From NCBI GenBank assembly GCA_964638815.1, contig CAZXBB010000377.1, forward strand, positions 1-15,958: 15,958 nt of DNA. Reading direction: 5' to 3'. The notes beneath the pieces were generated by a model, which searched no databases, was not told the DNA's origin, and was given only the letters and a program-made list of their open reading frames with translations. A program made the translations under genes and the position numbers. Origin of the DNA: CAZXBB01 sp964638815 (GTDB lineage: Bacteria > Planctomycetota > Phycisphaerae > Phycisphaerales > SM1A02). Of this stretch, positions 1 to 5,692 are shown in pieces. Every line of letters begins with the position of its first letter. The stretch's first letter is position 1.

Positions 1-100
1 CCCCGCTCTGCCCCCCCCACCCGCCGCCCCCCCGGGGGGGGCGGGCGGGGGCGGGGGGGCGGGGGGGGGGGGGGGCCCCGGGGGGGCCCCGGGGGCGCCG
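1..100. repeat. G/C homopolymer-rich low-complexity edge
   Basis: The first 100 bases are almost only C and G, in runs of up to about 15 G, with a single A and two T near the left end. The downstream reading frame stays open through it and would encode only Pro, Gly, Ala and Leu. Normal coding sequence resumes at about 101. I infer either a poorly resolved assembly edge or a truly low-complexity linker. The G runs could form G-quadruplexes if the sequence is real. Confidence 0.8.
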
Positions 101-904
101 GGCGGCGCGCTCCGCTTCGAGGAGGTCGGCGTCGCGAGCGGCATCGCGGCGAGCGGCGACGGCTCGAGCCGCGCGACGATGGGCATCGCCGTCGCCGACG
201 TTGACGGCGACGGGCGGCCGGATCTCTTCACGACGAACTTCGCCGGGGAGCCGAACACGCTCCACCTCGGTCGTCCGAACGGCTTCCACGACGACGGCTC
301 GCGCCGCTTCGGCGTCGGCATGAGTGGCATGCGCTTCCTCGGTTGGGCGTGCGCCTTCCACGATCTCGACCAGGACGGGCGCGAGGACCTGCTCGTCTTC
401 AACGGTCACGTGTACCCGGGCGCGACGGCGGCGACGATGATCTCCGACTTCGCGCAGCCGCCGCTGCTCCTGCGCCGGGAGGCGGACCGCTTCGCCCGCG
501 TGTACGCCGACGAGGCCGGGCCGTGGCTCGATGACGCCCGCTGCGAGCGCACGGCCGCGTTCGGTGACCTCGACGGCGACGGCGACATCGACGTCGTGAC
601 CGCCGGGCTGAACCTGCCGGTCCGCGTGCTCCGCAACGACGGGGCGGCCGGGCACTGGCTGATCGTCGAGCCGCGGGGGATCGCCTGGGGCTGCCGCGTG
701 CAGGTTTCGCGCGGGGGCGACGTGCAGCGCCGGTGGATCGCCAGCGGCACCGGCTACCTCTCGGCGTCGGCGCCGTACGCGCATTTCGGGCTCGGCGCGA
801 GCGCGGCTCCGGTGGACGTTCTGGTGAACTGGCCCGACGGCACGCGGGAGGAGCGGACCGGCGTCACGGTGGATCAGCACCTGCGGATCGCGCGGCCGGA
901 GTGA
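2..904 (+). CDS. VCBS/FG-GAP and ASPIC/UnbV domain protein, 3' part
   Basis: This is the C-terminal part of a secreted or surface protein of the CRTAC/UnbV type. The 5' end lies outside the window, and reliable sequence starts near 101. Three calcium-loop repeats are visible: DVDGDGRPDLF just after position 179, DLDQDGREDLL near 365 and DLDGDGDIDVV near 570. These are VCBS/FG-GAP blades of a beta-propeller. The last ~80 residues (GHWLIVEPRG, GTGYLSASAPYAHFGLG, VDVLVNWPDGT) match the ASPIC/UnbV domain that closes such proteins. In the family this domain usually carries an NRDGIGARV-like stretch, which here reads GIAWGCRV. The ATG at 179 lies inside the fold and is not the true start, because homologous-looking sequence (RFEEVGVASGIAASGDGSSRATM) precedes it in frame. 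The molecular function of the family is poorly defined. Confidence is high for the domains and low for the sequence before 101. Confidence 0.85.
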   Translation, partial: PALPPPPAAPPGGAGGGGGAGGGGGPGGAPGAPGGALRFEEVGVASGIAASGDGSSRATMGIAVADVDGDGRPDLFTTNFAGEPNTLHLGRPNGFHDDGSRRFGVGMSGMRFLGWACAFHDLDQDGREDLLVFNGHVYPGATAATMISDFAQPPLLLRREADRFARVYADEAGPWLDDARCERTAAFGDLDGDGDIDVVTAGLNLPVRVLRNDGAAGHWLIVEPRGIAWGCRVQVSRGGDVQRRWIASGTGYLSASAPYAHFGLGASAAPVDVLVNWPDGTREERTGVTVDQHLRIARPE

Positions 905-953
905 TTTCACCCGCGCCGGCGGGGAGCGCCGATTCGCGCGGTATACGGGCGTC

Positions 954-1526
954 ATGAAGTGCAACATTCCATTCGGCGCGAACGGCGACGCAGCGCGGCG
1001 TCCGACGTACTACCACGATCCCGGCGGCCGCAAGGCGCGGGCGCGCGAAAGGCGGATCACCGAGCTCATGCACGAGGCGGGCGCCGAAGGCGTCGCGCTC
1101 GGACGCGGGTACTGGGAGCTCGTCTACGATCACGAGGAAGCGCCGTTCACGACGGACCTCGAGCAGTTGCGCGCCGTCGGGTTCGAGGTGCCGGATCCGG
1201 CCGAGCTGGACGACGCCGCGCTCACCACGAAGCTCTGGGAGCTGATCCACGAGCTGGCGCGGATGCGCGTGTACCTCAGCTTCACCGATCACCTGAGCGA
1301 TCGCCAGCTCTACGAGCTGCTGTACGAGGAAGCGCTCCATTCCGAGCGGCGGGACGTTCCGATGGCGCCGGGGGACGCATGGCACGTGGACCTGACGCTC
1401 GTCGGGCAGCCTTCGGCCGCGTACGATGCCCTCGACCATGCCGACCATATGGCGGGCATCGATGCGGGGCCTGATTGCGGCCGCTACGACCGCGATCGCC
1501 ACCTTCCGCGGCCCGAGTACGGCTAG
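954..1526 (+). CDS. Uncharacterised protein, 190 aa
   Basis: I do not recognise a characterised family. The product is hydrophilic, acidic to neutral and predicted mostly helical, with no signal peptide or membrane segment. The core (about residues 80-125) has helices rich in Leu, Glu and Arg (ELIHELARMRVYLSFTDHLSDRQLYELLYEEAL), resembling short conserved hypothetical proteins of GC-rich environmental bacteria. The C-terminal part contains HADHMAGIDAGPDCGRYDRD, with several His and Asp residues but no motif I can name. The start at 954 fits the upstream gene ending at 904. There is no clear Shine-Dalgarno sequence, but a TATACG hexamer at 942-947 sits six bases before the ATG, so a leaderless transcript is possible. 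A long antisense frame covers the same stretch and is taken as a GC-driven shadow. Confidence 0.75.
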   Translation: MKCNIPFGANGDAARRPTYYHDPGGRKARARERRITELMHEAGAEGVALGRGYWELVYDHEEAPFTTDLEQLRAVGFEVPDPAELDDAALTTKLWELIHELARMRVYLSFTDHLSDRQLYELLYEEALHSERRDVPMAPGDAWHVDLTLVGQPSAAYDALDHADHMAGIDAGPDCGRYDRDRHLPRPEYG

Positions 1527-1584
1527 GTTCTGTCCGATGGAACCATGATCCGGCGGTTCGGCTACGCTACAGGTGCAATTGAGG

Positions 1585-1612
1585 TTGCAAGTGCGTTCGG
1601 AGACGCTAAGAT
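1585..1612 (+). promoter_or_regulatory. Possible sigma70-type promoter before the winged-helix gene
   Basis: TTGCAA at 1585-1590 and TAAGAT at 1607-1612 are separated by 16 bases, and each matches four of six consensus positions. The site lies about 120 bases before the ATG at 1736 in an otherwise gene-less gap. A 13-bp direct repeat (GCCCGTTTCGTGG at 1689-1701 and again at 1704-1716, period 15) lies between this site and the gene and could be a protein-binding site. This is weak evidence from motif matching only. Confidence 0.25.
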
Positions 1613-1735
1613 CGACTGTCTCTCCGGGATCCGCTATAAGCCCCGCTCGGCCTGTCATCATGCCGTGCGCGGTGCGTTCGCACCAAGTGCCCGTTTCGTG
1701 GACGCCCGTTTCGTGGGGGTTCGAGAGGAGCCGCA

Positions 1736-2224
1736 ATGGCAGAACTACGACAGCTCCGCCGCGCCCGCGCGGCAAATGACCTTTCCGTCGGGCAGCTCAG
1801 CCTGACGGAGTTGCATCACGAGTTGAAGCGGCGCGTGAATGATCTCCAGCAGCAGAAGCAGGATCTCCAGGAGCGCATCGCGAAGATCGACGCCGAGCTG
1901 GCGGCCCTGGGTCCGATCGGCGCGGCCGAGAACGCGGGGGCCCGCGGCGCGATGCGTCCGAGGCGCAGCAGCGGCGTCCGCGGCATCAACGAGGCGCCGC
2001 TGAAGGTCGTCCTCACCCGCGTGCTCGAGGACAAGGCGCTGACCACGCGCGAGTGCGCCGACGCCGTCCTCGAGGCGGGCTACGTGAGCAACAGCCGCAA
2101 CTTCGCAAACACCGTCGGCGTGTCGCTGCACCGCGAGCCGCGCTTCCAGAAGGTCGACGGCAAGTGGTCGCTGGTGGAGGGTGCGGACATCGACGACGGC
2201 GAGAGCGCGGCCGAAGACGAGTAG
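1736..2224 (+). CDS. Coiled-coil plus HARE-HTH-like winged-helix protein
   Basis: This is a 162-aa cytoplasmic protein with two parts. Residues ~20-60 (LSLTELHHELKRRVNDLQQQ..KQDLQERIAKIDAELAAL) form a heptad-rich coiled coil. After a basic Ala/Arg linker, residues ~85-145 (LKVVLTRVLEDKALTTRECADAVLEAGY, NFANTVGVSLHREPRFQKVDGKWSLVE) follow the pattern of a HARE-HTH or related winged helix: helix, 'T..E.A.A....GY.S', a final strand pair with F.KV.GKW.L. The tail is strongly acidic. A dimeric DNA-binding or chromatin-associated role is inferred from this fold, and the target is unknown. AGGAG lies seven bases before the ATG and supports the start. The TAG stop coincides with the first three bases of the inverted-repeat element at 2222-2499. 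A precise excision at a duplicated TA would restore the same stop. Confidence 0.85.
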   Translation: MAELRQLRRARAANDLSVGQLSLTELHHELKRRVNDLQQQKQDLQERIAKIDAELAALGPIGAAENAGARGAMRPRRSSGVRGINEAPLKVVLTRVLEDKALTTRECADAVLEAGYVSNSRNFANTVGVSLHREPRFQKVDGKWSLVEGADIDDGESAAEDE

Positions 2225-2249
2225 CCCGCATTATGCATGAAGCGAACCG
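2222..2249. repeat. Left terminal inverted repeat
   Basis: This 28-bp arm pairs with 2472-2499. The only mismatch is A2246 against C2475. Its first three bases provide the TAG stop of the winged-helix gene. Confidence 0.85.
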
Positions 2250-2280
2250 TCTGAAGCGAACCGTCTGAAGCGAACCGTCC
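2239..2280. repeat. Three tandem copies of a 14-bp unit
   Basis: The unit GAAGCGAACCGTCT occurs at 2239-2252 and 2253-2266 and, with its last base changed to C, at 2267-2280. The first copy overlaps the inner part of the left terminal repeat, which suggests the array grew by duplication of the terminal-repeat edge. No matching array is seen at the right end. Confidence 0.9.
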
Positions 2281-2471
2281 GGCGGACGATCCGAACGCGT
2301 AGTCGCACGTTCGAGGCTTGATGTGGTGCTCAACACGTCGGCGCCTCGCCCGAGCGACCACGCGATCGGCTTGTCGCGCCGGTTCGTCGCGCCGGTTGCG
2401 CATCGCACGTTCGTGGACGGGCGGGGAATCACCGTTTCATTCCGGGATTGGCTGTGCATCCCAGGACCCAC

Positions 2472-2499
2472 CGGCTCGCTTCATGCATAATGCGGGCTA
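2472..2499. repeat. Right terminal inverted repeat
   Basis: This 28-bp arm is the inverted copy of 2222-2249. It ends five bases before the stop codon of the convergent YfiT-like gene (2505-2507). Confidence 0.85.
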
Positions 2500-2504
2500 G
2501 CCCA

Positions 2505-3062
2505 TCAGGCCGGCGTCCCGCGCGCGGATTCCGCGGTCCACCCCTCGCGGCGGCGGACCGCGACGACCTGCGCCAGGTGGTGCCGTCCGTGCCACGCGTA
2601 GAGGGACAGCTGGTCGGTGATTGACACCGACGCGTCGGTCTCGGGGTGGTGGAACGTGCGCGCTCGTTGCTCGCGGTCGAGTGACCGGAGCAGACGCAGC
2701 CACCGCGCGTGCACTCCGTCCAGCACGGCGAGCGAGGGCGCGACGTCGCCCTCCCGCGTGTCGGCCAGCTCGGCCCACGTGGTCTGGTCGTACGGCTTGA
2801 TGGTCGGGTGATCCTCGGTAAGCGCCCACTTGCAGCGGATCAGGGCGTGCATGTGACTGTCCGCGAGATGGTGGACGATCTGCCGGATCGTCCAGGCATC
2901 GGGACGGTACGGCGTGTCGAGCTGCGCGTCGTCGAGCCCCGCGACGGCCTCGCGCACGCGGCCCGGCAGGGCGGCGAGCTCCGCCATCAGCTCGTCGCAC
3001 CGCGCGTCGTCGCAGTCGGGCTCGGGAGTGTAGGGGCCGGCGGGGTGGCGGGGGGTGTCCAT
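2505..3062 (-). CDS. yfiT: YfiT/DinB-superfamily metal-dependent protein
   Basis: The 185-aa product closely follows Bacillus subtilis YfiT, which belongs to the DinB/YfiT four-helix superfamily that includes bacillithiol- and mycothiol-dependent transferases. Matching stretches are YTPEPD, LDTPYRPDAWTIRQIVHHLADSHM, KPYDQTTWAEL, LDGVHARWLRLLRSL and YAWHGRHHLAQV. The metal ligands expected for the family are the His of VHHLADSH near residue 65 and the two His of WHGRHH near residue 160. Zn or Ni binding is known for the family and inferred here. The chosen ATG at 3060-3062 has GGAG about eight bases upstream. An in-frame ATG 24 codons earlier would add a sequence that homologues lack. The gene is convergent with the winged-helix gene and separated from it by the inverted-repeat element. 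Substrate and thiol partner are unknown. Confidence 0.9.
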   Translation of the reverse strand: MDTPRHPAGPYTPEPDCDDARCDELMAELAALPGRVREAVAGLDDAQLDTPYRPDAWTIRQIVHHLADSHMHALIRCKWALTEDHPTIKPYDQTTWAELADTREGDVAPSLAVLDGVHARWLRLLRSLDREQRARTFHHPETDASVSITDQLSLYAWHGRHHLAQVVAVRRREGWTAESARGTPA

Positions 3063-3146
3063 CGTGTGCGCTCCGTTTCGCCTCGTGACTTGGTGACTCG
3101 CGCTCAGGTTACCAGCGACGCGGCGCGTCCGCACAGGCGCGCCGGC

Positions 3147-3176
3147 GATTCATGGATGCACCGGCATACGTGAATC
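3147..3176 (-). terminator. Stem-loop downstream of the DUF1028-dockerin gene
   Basis: GATTCATGGATGC and GCATACGTGAATC pair as 12 base pairs (one T:G) with a single G/A mismatch around an ACCG loop. It lies 22 bases after the stop codon of the minus-strand DUF1028 gene and before the start of the YfiT-like gene. No U-tract follows, so it may end transcription weakly or only stabilise the transcript's 3' end. Confidence 0.4.
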
Positions 3177-3198
3177 CCGACTGTGCGCTTCAGGGGCC

Positions 3199-5157
3199 TC
3201 AAGGCGCGCAGTCAATCACCAGCGTCCCCTCGCCGGTCGCGGACCTTCCTCCGATCCGTACGCGGTAGCTCGTGCCCGCCGTCACCGGGAACGACACCGA
3301 CGACCGCGTGCCGTTCTCGCCGCAGGCGTCGTCGCTGCACGCGAAGAGGACGCCCGGGCACGCCGTGTCGTCGTGGATTGCGAGGTTCGTGTCGAAGTCG
3401 GCGTCGCACACGCTCGCGGTCGCCGTGCCGTCGCACGTTGCCGTGTAGTGGAACCACACGTCCTTGAGGAAGCGTACGCCGTTGCCCTCGTCGCACTCCG
3501 CCGGCAGCGACGTCGGACCGTCGCTCGTCGCCTCGATCGTCGAGAACGGGAACACGCCCTCGTTCACACGCACGGCGCCGGCGCAGTCGTCGTTGCGGCA
3601 GAGGACGCCGTCGCACGCCGTGTCGACGCCCTGGAACCAGCCGCCCATCGCGGCGCACCGCGCCTCCGGCACAAGGCTGCACCGCTCCTCCGGCAGGCAG
3701 CACGCCCCGAGCGGGCACGCGTCCGCGCAGGACGTGCCCTCGCCGAGGAACGCGCCCCCGTCGAGGACGCACCGGAATGGGCCGAGCACGGCGCACGCGC
3801 CGTCGTCGAAGCAGCAGGCGCCGCGCGTGCTCCACCCGCCGAGGACGAGCATCACGTCGTCGCCGTCGACGCCGCCGCTGCCGTCGATGTCGGCGGGGCA
3901 GGCGGCGGGCCCGTCGGGGCAGGGGCCCCACGACGTCAGGAGCAGGATGACGTCGGCGTAGTCCACCACACCGTTGCCGTCCGCGTCGCCGAGCTCGTAG
4001 TGAATGAGCTGCGGCTCCGGCGTCAGCGTCACGGGCCGGAGGCCGTCGTCGGCCACGATGGTGAACCGATCGACGCCGGCGGCGTTGCCCGCCGTCAGCT
4101 CGACATCGAAGGAGCCGTCACCGTTGTCGGTCACGGGGCCGATGGTCGCGAGGCCGGCGCTGCCCGGGGCGTGCTGCACGGTGAGCGCATCGATGCCGGC
4201 GGTCGCCGCGGCGTCGTTCCAGTCGCGCAGGTACACCGTCAGCGTCATCGTGGACACGCCGTTCGGCGCGACGAACGGCGGATCGTACGCGACGGCCGAG
4301 TGCACGGCGTCGGGGCGGCCGACGTGCTTCGCCCGCCACCCGTCGAACTGCTCGCGGAGCTGCACCGCGGGATCCGGGGCCTCGTTGGGCTGGAACGCGA
4401 CGTTGAGTCGCATGAAGTAGTCGCCGTCGGCGCAGCCGTCGACGTCGCAGTCGTCGTCGTCGGTGTCACCGACGCGGGCGACGACCATGCCGCCGATGTG
4501 GCCGGACTTGTCGAAGGTCTCGACGGGGCACCCGCACATCTCGGGATCGGACGCGTCGCAGGAGCAGCGCCCGTCGCCGCCGGCCTCCGCCGCCGCCTCC
4601 ATGCCGGCCATGAGCTGCTCCGGGATGTCGCCGCCGGCCGTGCGAACCGCTTCGATCGCGAACTCGATCGCGTCGATGACGCACTGGCCGGCGAGCACGT
4701 TGCCCTGGATCGCGTAGATCGTGCTGCCGATCACGAAGGTGCGACCGCCCGCCCAGGCGCCGTTGCTCGGGCCGGAGAACGAGACCGCGCGGTGCTGCGT
4801 GTCCGCGATCCCGTACTGGCGGTTGTCGTGACCGGCGATGCCCGACAGGATCTCGAGGATCTCCTCCGGCGGCGTGCCGTCGAGCAGCTCTTCGAAGATG
4901 ACCGGGCGCCGGACCCCGTCGAAGTCGCCCGCCGACTGCACGGCGCCTGCGCCCTTCTCGACCGCGACGACCGTCACGAGCGCGAGCAGGTCGAAGTTGT
5001 TCAGGCAGGTGATCGTCCCGACCGCGACCTCGCGCGAATCGCGGTCGGCGGCGGCGATCGACCAGGTCGCCGAGGCCGGAACAACCGGAGCGCCGACGAG
5101 GAGCAGGAGCAGCCCGGCGGCCGTACGCGAAACGAGGTGTTGCGTCATGGGTCCCAT
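3199..5157 (-). CDS. Secreted DUF1028-dockerin-GACC repeat protein
   Basis: This is a 652-aa exported multidomain protein. A signal peptide is visible (basic VSR, then AAGLLLLLVGAPVVPASA, with cleavage before TWS). The DUF1028 domain, an Ntn-hydrolase-like fold, follows (ATWSIAAADRDSREVAVGTI, GTPPEEILEIL, RQYGIADTQHRAVSFSG, IYAIQGNVLAG). After it come an Asp-rich cysteine loop, a beta-sandwich-like region and, at about residues 389-438, two dockerin/EF-hand-like motifs (GDADGNGVVDYADVILLL, ADIDGSGGVDGDDVMLVL). Next are two GACC cysteine repeats (about 442-515). The C-terminal 'NDDCAGA...VWFHYTATCDGTATASVC' domain resembles the PPC-like sandwiches of Planctomycetota. The enzymatic role of DUF1028 is not established. 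The dockerin part suggests calcium-dependent attachment, but no cohesin is present. The start is uncertain, because ATG at 5148 is nine bases inside and neither has a strong ribosome site. Confidence 0.85.
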   Translation of the reverse strand: MGPMTQHLVSRTAAGLLLLLVGAPVVPASATWSIAAADRDSREVAVGTITCLNNFDLLALVTVVAVEKGAGAVQSAGDFDGVRRPVIFEELLDGTPPEEILEILSGIAGHDNRQYGIADTQHRAVSFSGPSNGAWAGGRTFVIGSTIYAIQGNVLAGQCVIDAIEFAIEAVRTAGGDIPEQLMAGMEAAAEAGGDGRCSCDASDPEMCGCPVETFDKSGHIGGMVVARVGDTDDDDCDVDGCADGDYFMRLNVAFQPNEAPDPAVQLREQFDGWRAKHVGRPDAVHSAVAYDPPFVAPNGVSTMTLTVYLRDWNDAAATAGIDALTVQHAPGSAGLATIGPVTDNGDGSFDVELTAGNAAGVDRFTIVADDGLRPVTLTPEPQLIHYELGDADGNGVVDYADVILLLTSWGPCPDGPAACPADIDGSGGVDGDDVMLVLGGWSTRGACCFDDGACAVLGPFRCVLDGGAFLGEGTSCADACPLGACCLPEERCSLVPEARCAAMGGWFQGVDTACDGVLCRNDDCAGAVRVNEGVFPFSTIEATSDGPTSLPAECDEGNGVRFLKDVWFHYTATCDGTATASVCDADFDTNLAIHDDTACPGVLFACSDDACGENGTRSSVSFPVTAGTSYRVRIGGRSATGEGTLVIDCAP

Positions 5158-5269
5158 GATCGGCCCGCCGGATGCCGTGTCAATCACGTTCCCGCAAATC
5201 AGCAAACCGTCACGCCAGGACGGAAGCGGCGACCTCAGACACCCGGTCGAGCACGACGGTGCCGGACTG

Positions 5270-5451
5270 ATGCGCGCGGCCGACATCGACGGTGACGGCC
5301 TGATCGGCGTGGGCGACCTCATCGCGATTCTTGTCGACTGGGGCGGCATCGGCGGACCCGCCGACCTCGATGCCAGCGGCGTCGTGGCCTTCCCGGACTT
5401 GGTAATTCTCCTCATCTTCATGGGGACAGTGTCCGCAGGATTGATTGCCTG
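5270..5451 (+). pseudogene. Orphan dockerin-like C-terminal fragment
   Basis: On the plus strand, the frame from ATG 5270 reads RAADIDGDGLIGVGDLIAIL, then VDWGGIGGPADLDASGVVAF and PDLVILLIFMGTV. This is the usual layout of a planctomycete C-terminal dockerin: two EF-hand loops, each followed by a hydrophobic helix. The first loop is intact (DIDGDGLIGVGD). The second (DLDASGVVAFPD) has lost the glycine and acidic positions of a calcium loop. The frame stays open to 5551 with basic, unrelated sequence and has no ribosome site or signal peptide. Upstream, the same strand is occupied by the antisense side of the DUF1028 gene. I infer the remnant of a truncated secreted-protein gene. A short expressed ORF is the alternative. 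Confidence 0.5.
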
Positions 5452-5584
5452 TTGGCCATTGATTGCCCGTGGTGATCGCCGCGCGCGAGGCCGTCCGCGG
5501 TCAGGTACGCGCGGCGGCATCGTCCGCCTTCCCCACAAACGTCACGCATGACGGACCCGGTGACATACCCCCTCGCTGCTGTCT

Positions 5585-5631
5585 CCGCGGCGATTATGAA
5601 GTGATAAGCACTTTCGATTCATCCGCCGCGG
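5585..5631. promoter_or_regulatory. Nested palindrome before the signalling operon
   Basis: CCGCGGCG at 5585-5592 and its perfect inverse CGCCGCGG at 5624-5631 flank a 31-bp AT-rich core. Inside the core a second inverted repeat, AAGTG-ATAAG-CACTT, is centred near 5606. The structure lies about 60 bases before the ATG at 5693. It could be an operator, a promoter region with a bound dimer, or a 5'-leader hairpin. No convincing -35/-10 pair was identified. Confidence 0.45.
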
Positions 5632-5692
5632 GCAAGGTCCGATCATTGGTTACGAGAGGGGCTTCCTGTGAACGCCTACCCCGGGGTGGACC

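Larger units (their letters stand above)
2222..2499. mobile_element. 278-bp MITE-like element with 28-bp terminal inverted repeats
   Basis: The left arm 2222-2249 and right arm 2472-2499 are inverted copies that match at 27 of 28 positions. The outer 24 bp are perfect and begin TAGCCCGCATTATGCATGAA. The ends read TA-GCCCGC...GCGGGC-TA, compatible with a TA target duplication. The 222-bp interior has no convincing transposase frame in any of six frames. It holds a 14-bp tandem repeat (2239-2280) and duplicated words such as TCGCGCCGGTT and TCGCACGTTCG. The element sits between two convergent genes. If it is removed with one TA, the stop codons of the genes at 1736 and 2505 would lie only four bases apart. 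I infer a non-autonomous insertion, and the mobilising transposase family cannot be told from the sequence. Confidence 0.6.

Noticed and set aside
864..1775. 303-aa minus-strand open frame opposite the 190-aa protein
   Set aside because: It spans two gene boundaries, has no recognisable motif and mirrors the codon pattern of the plus-strand gene, as expected in GC-rich DNA.
1545..1805. 86-aa plus-strand frame before the winged-helix gene
   Set aside because: It lacks a ribosome site and motifs, and overlaps the better supported start at 1736 in another frame.
2318..2500. Short frames inside the inverted-repeat element as a transposase remnant
   Set aside because: None of the frames shows a DDE-type, HTH or other transposase motif, so the element is treated as non-coding.
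3373..5295. 640-aa plus-strand open frame antisense to the DUF1028-dockerin gene
   Set aside because: It is Arg/Ala/Val-rich with no domain, while the opposite strand encodes several clear domains over the same bases.
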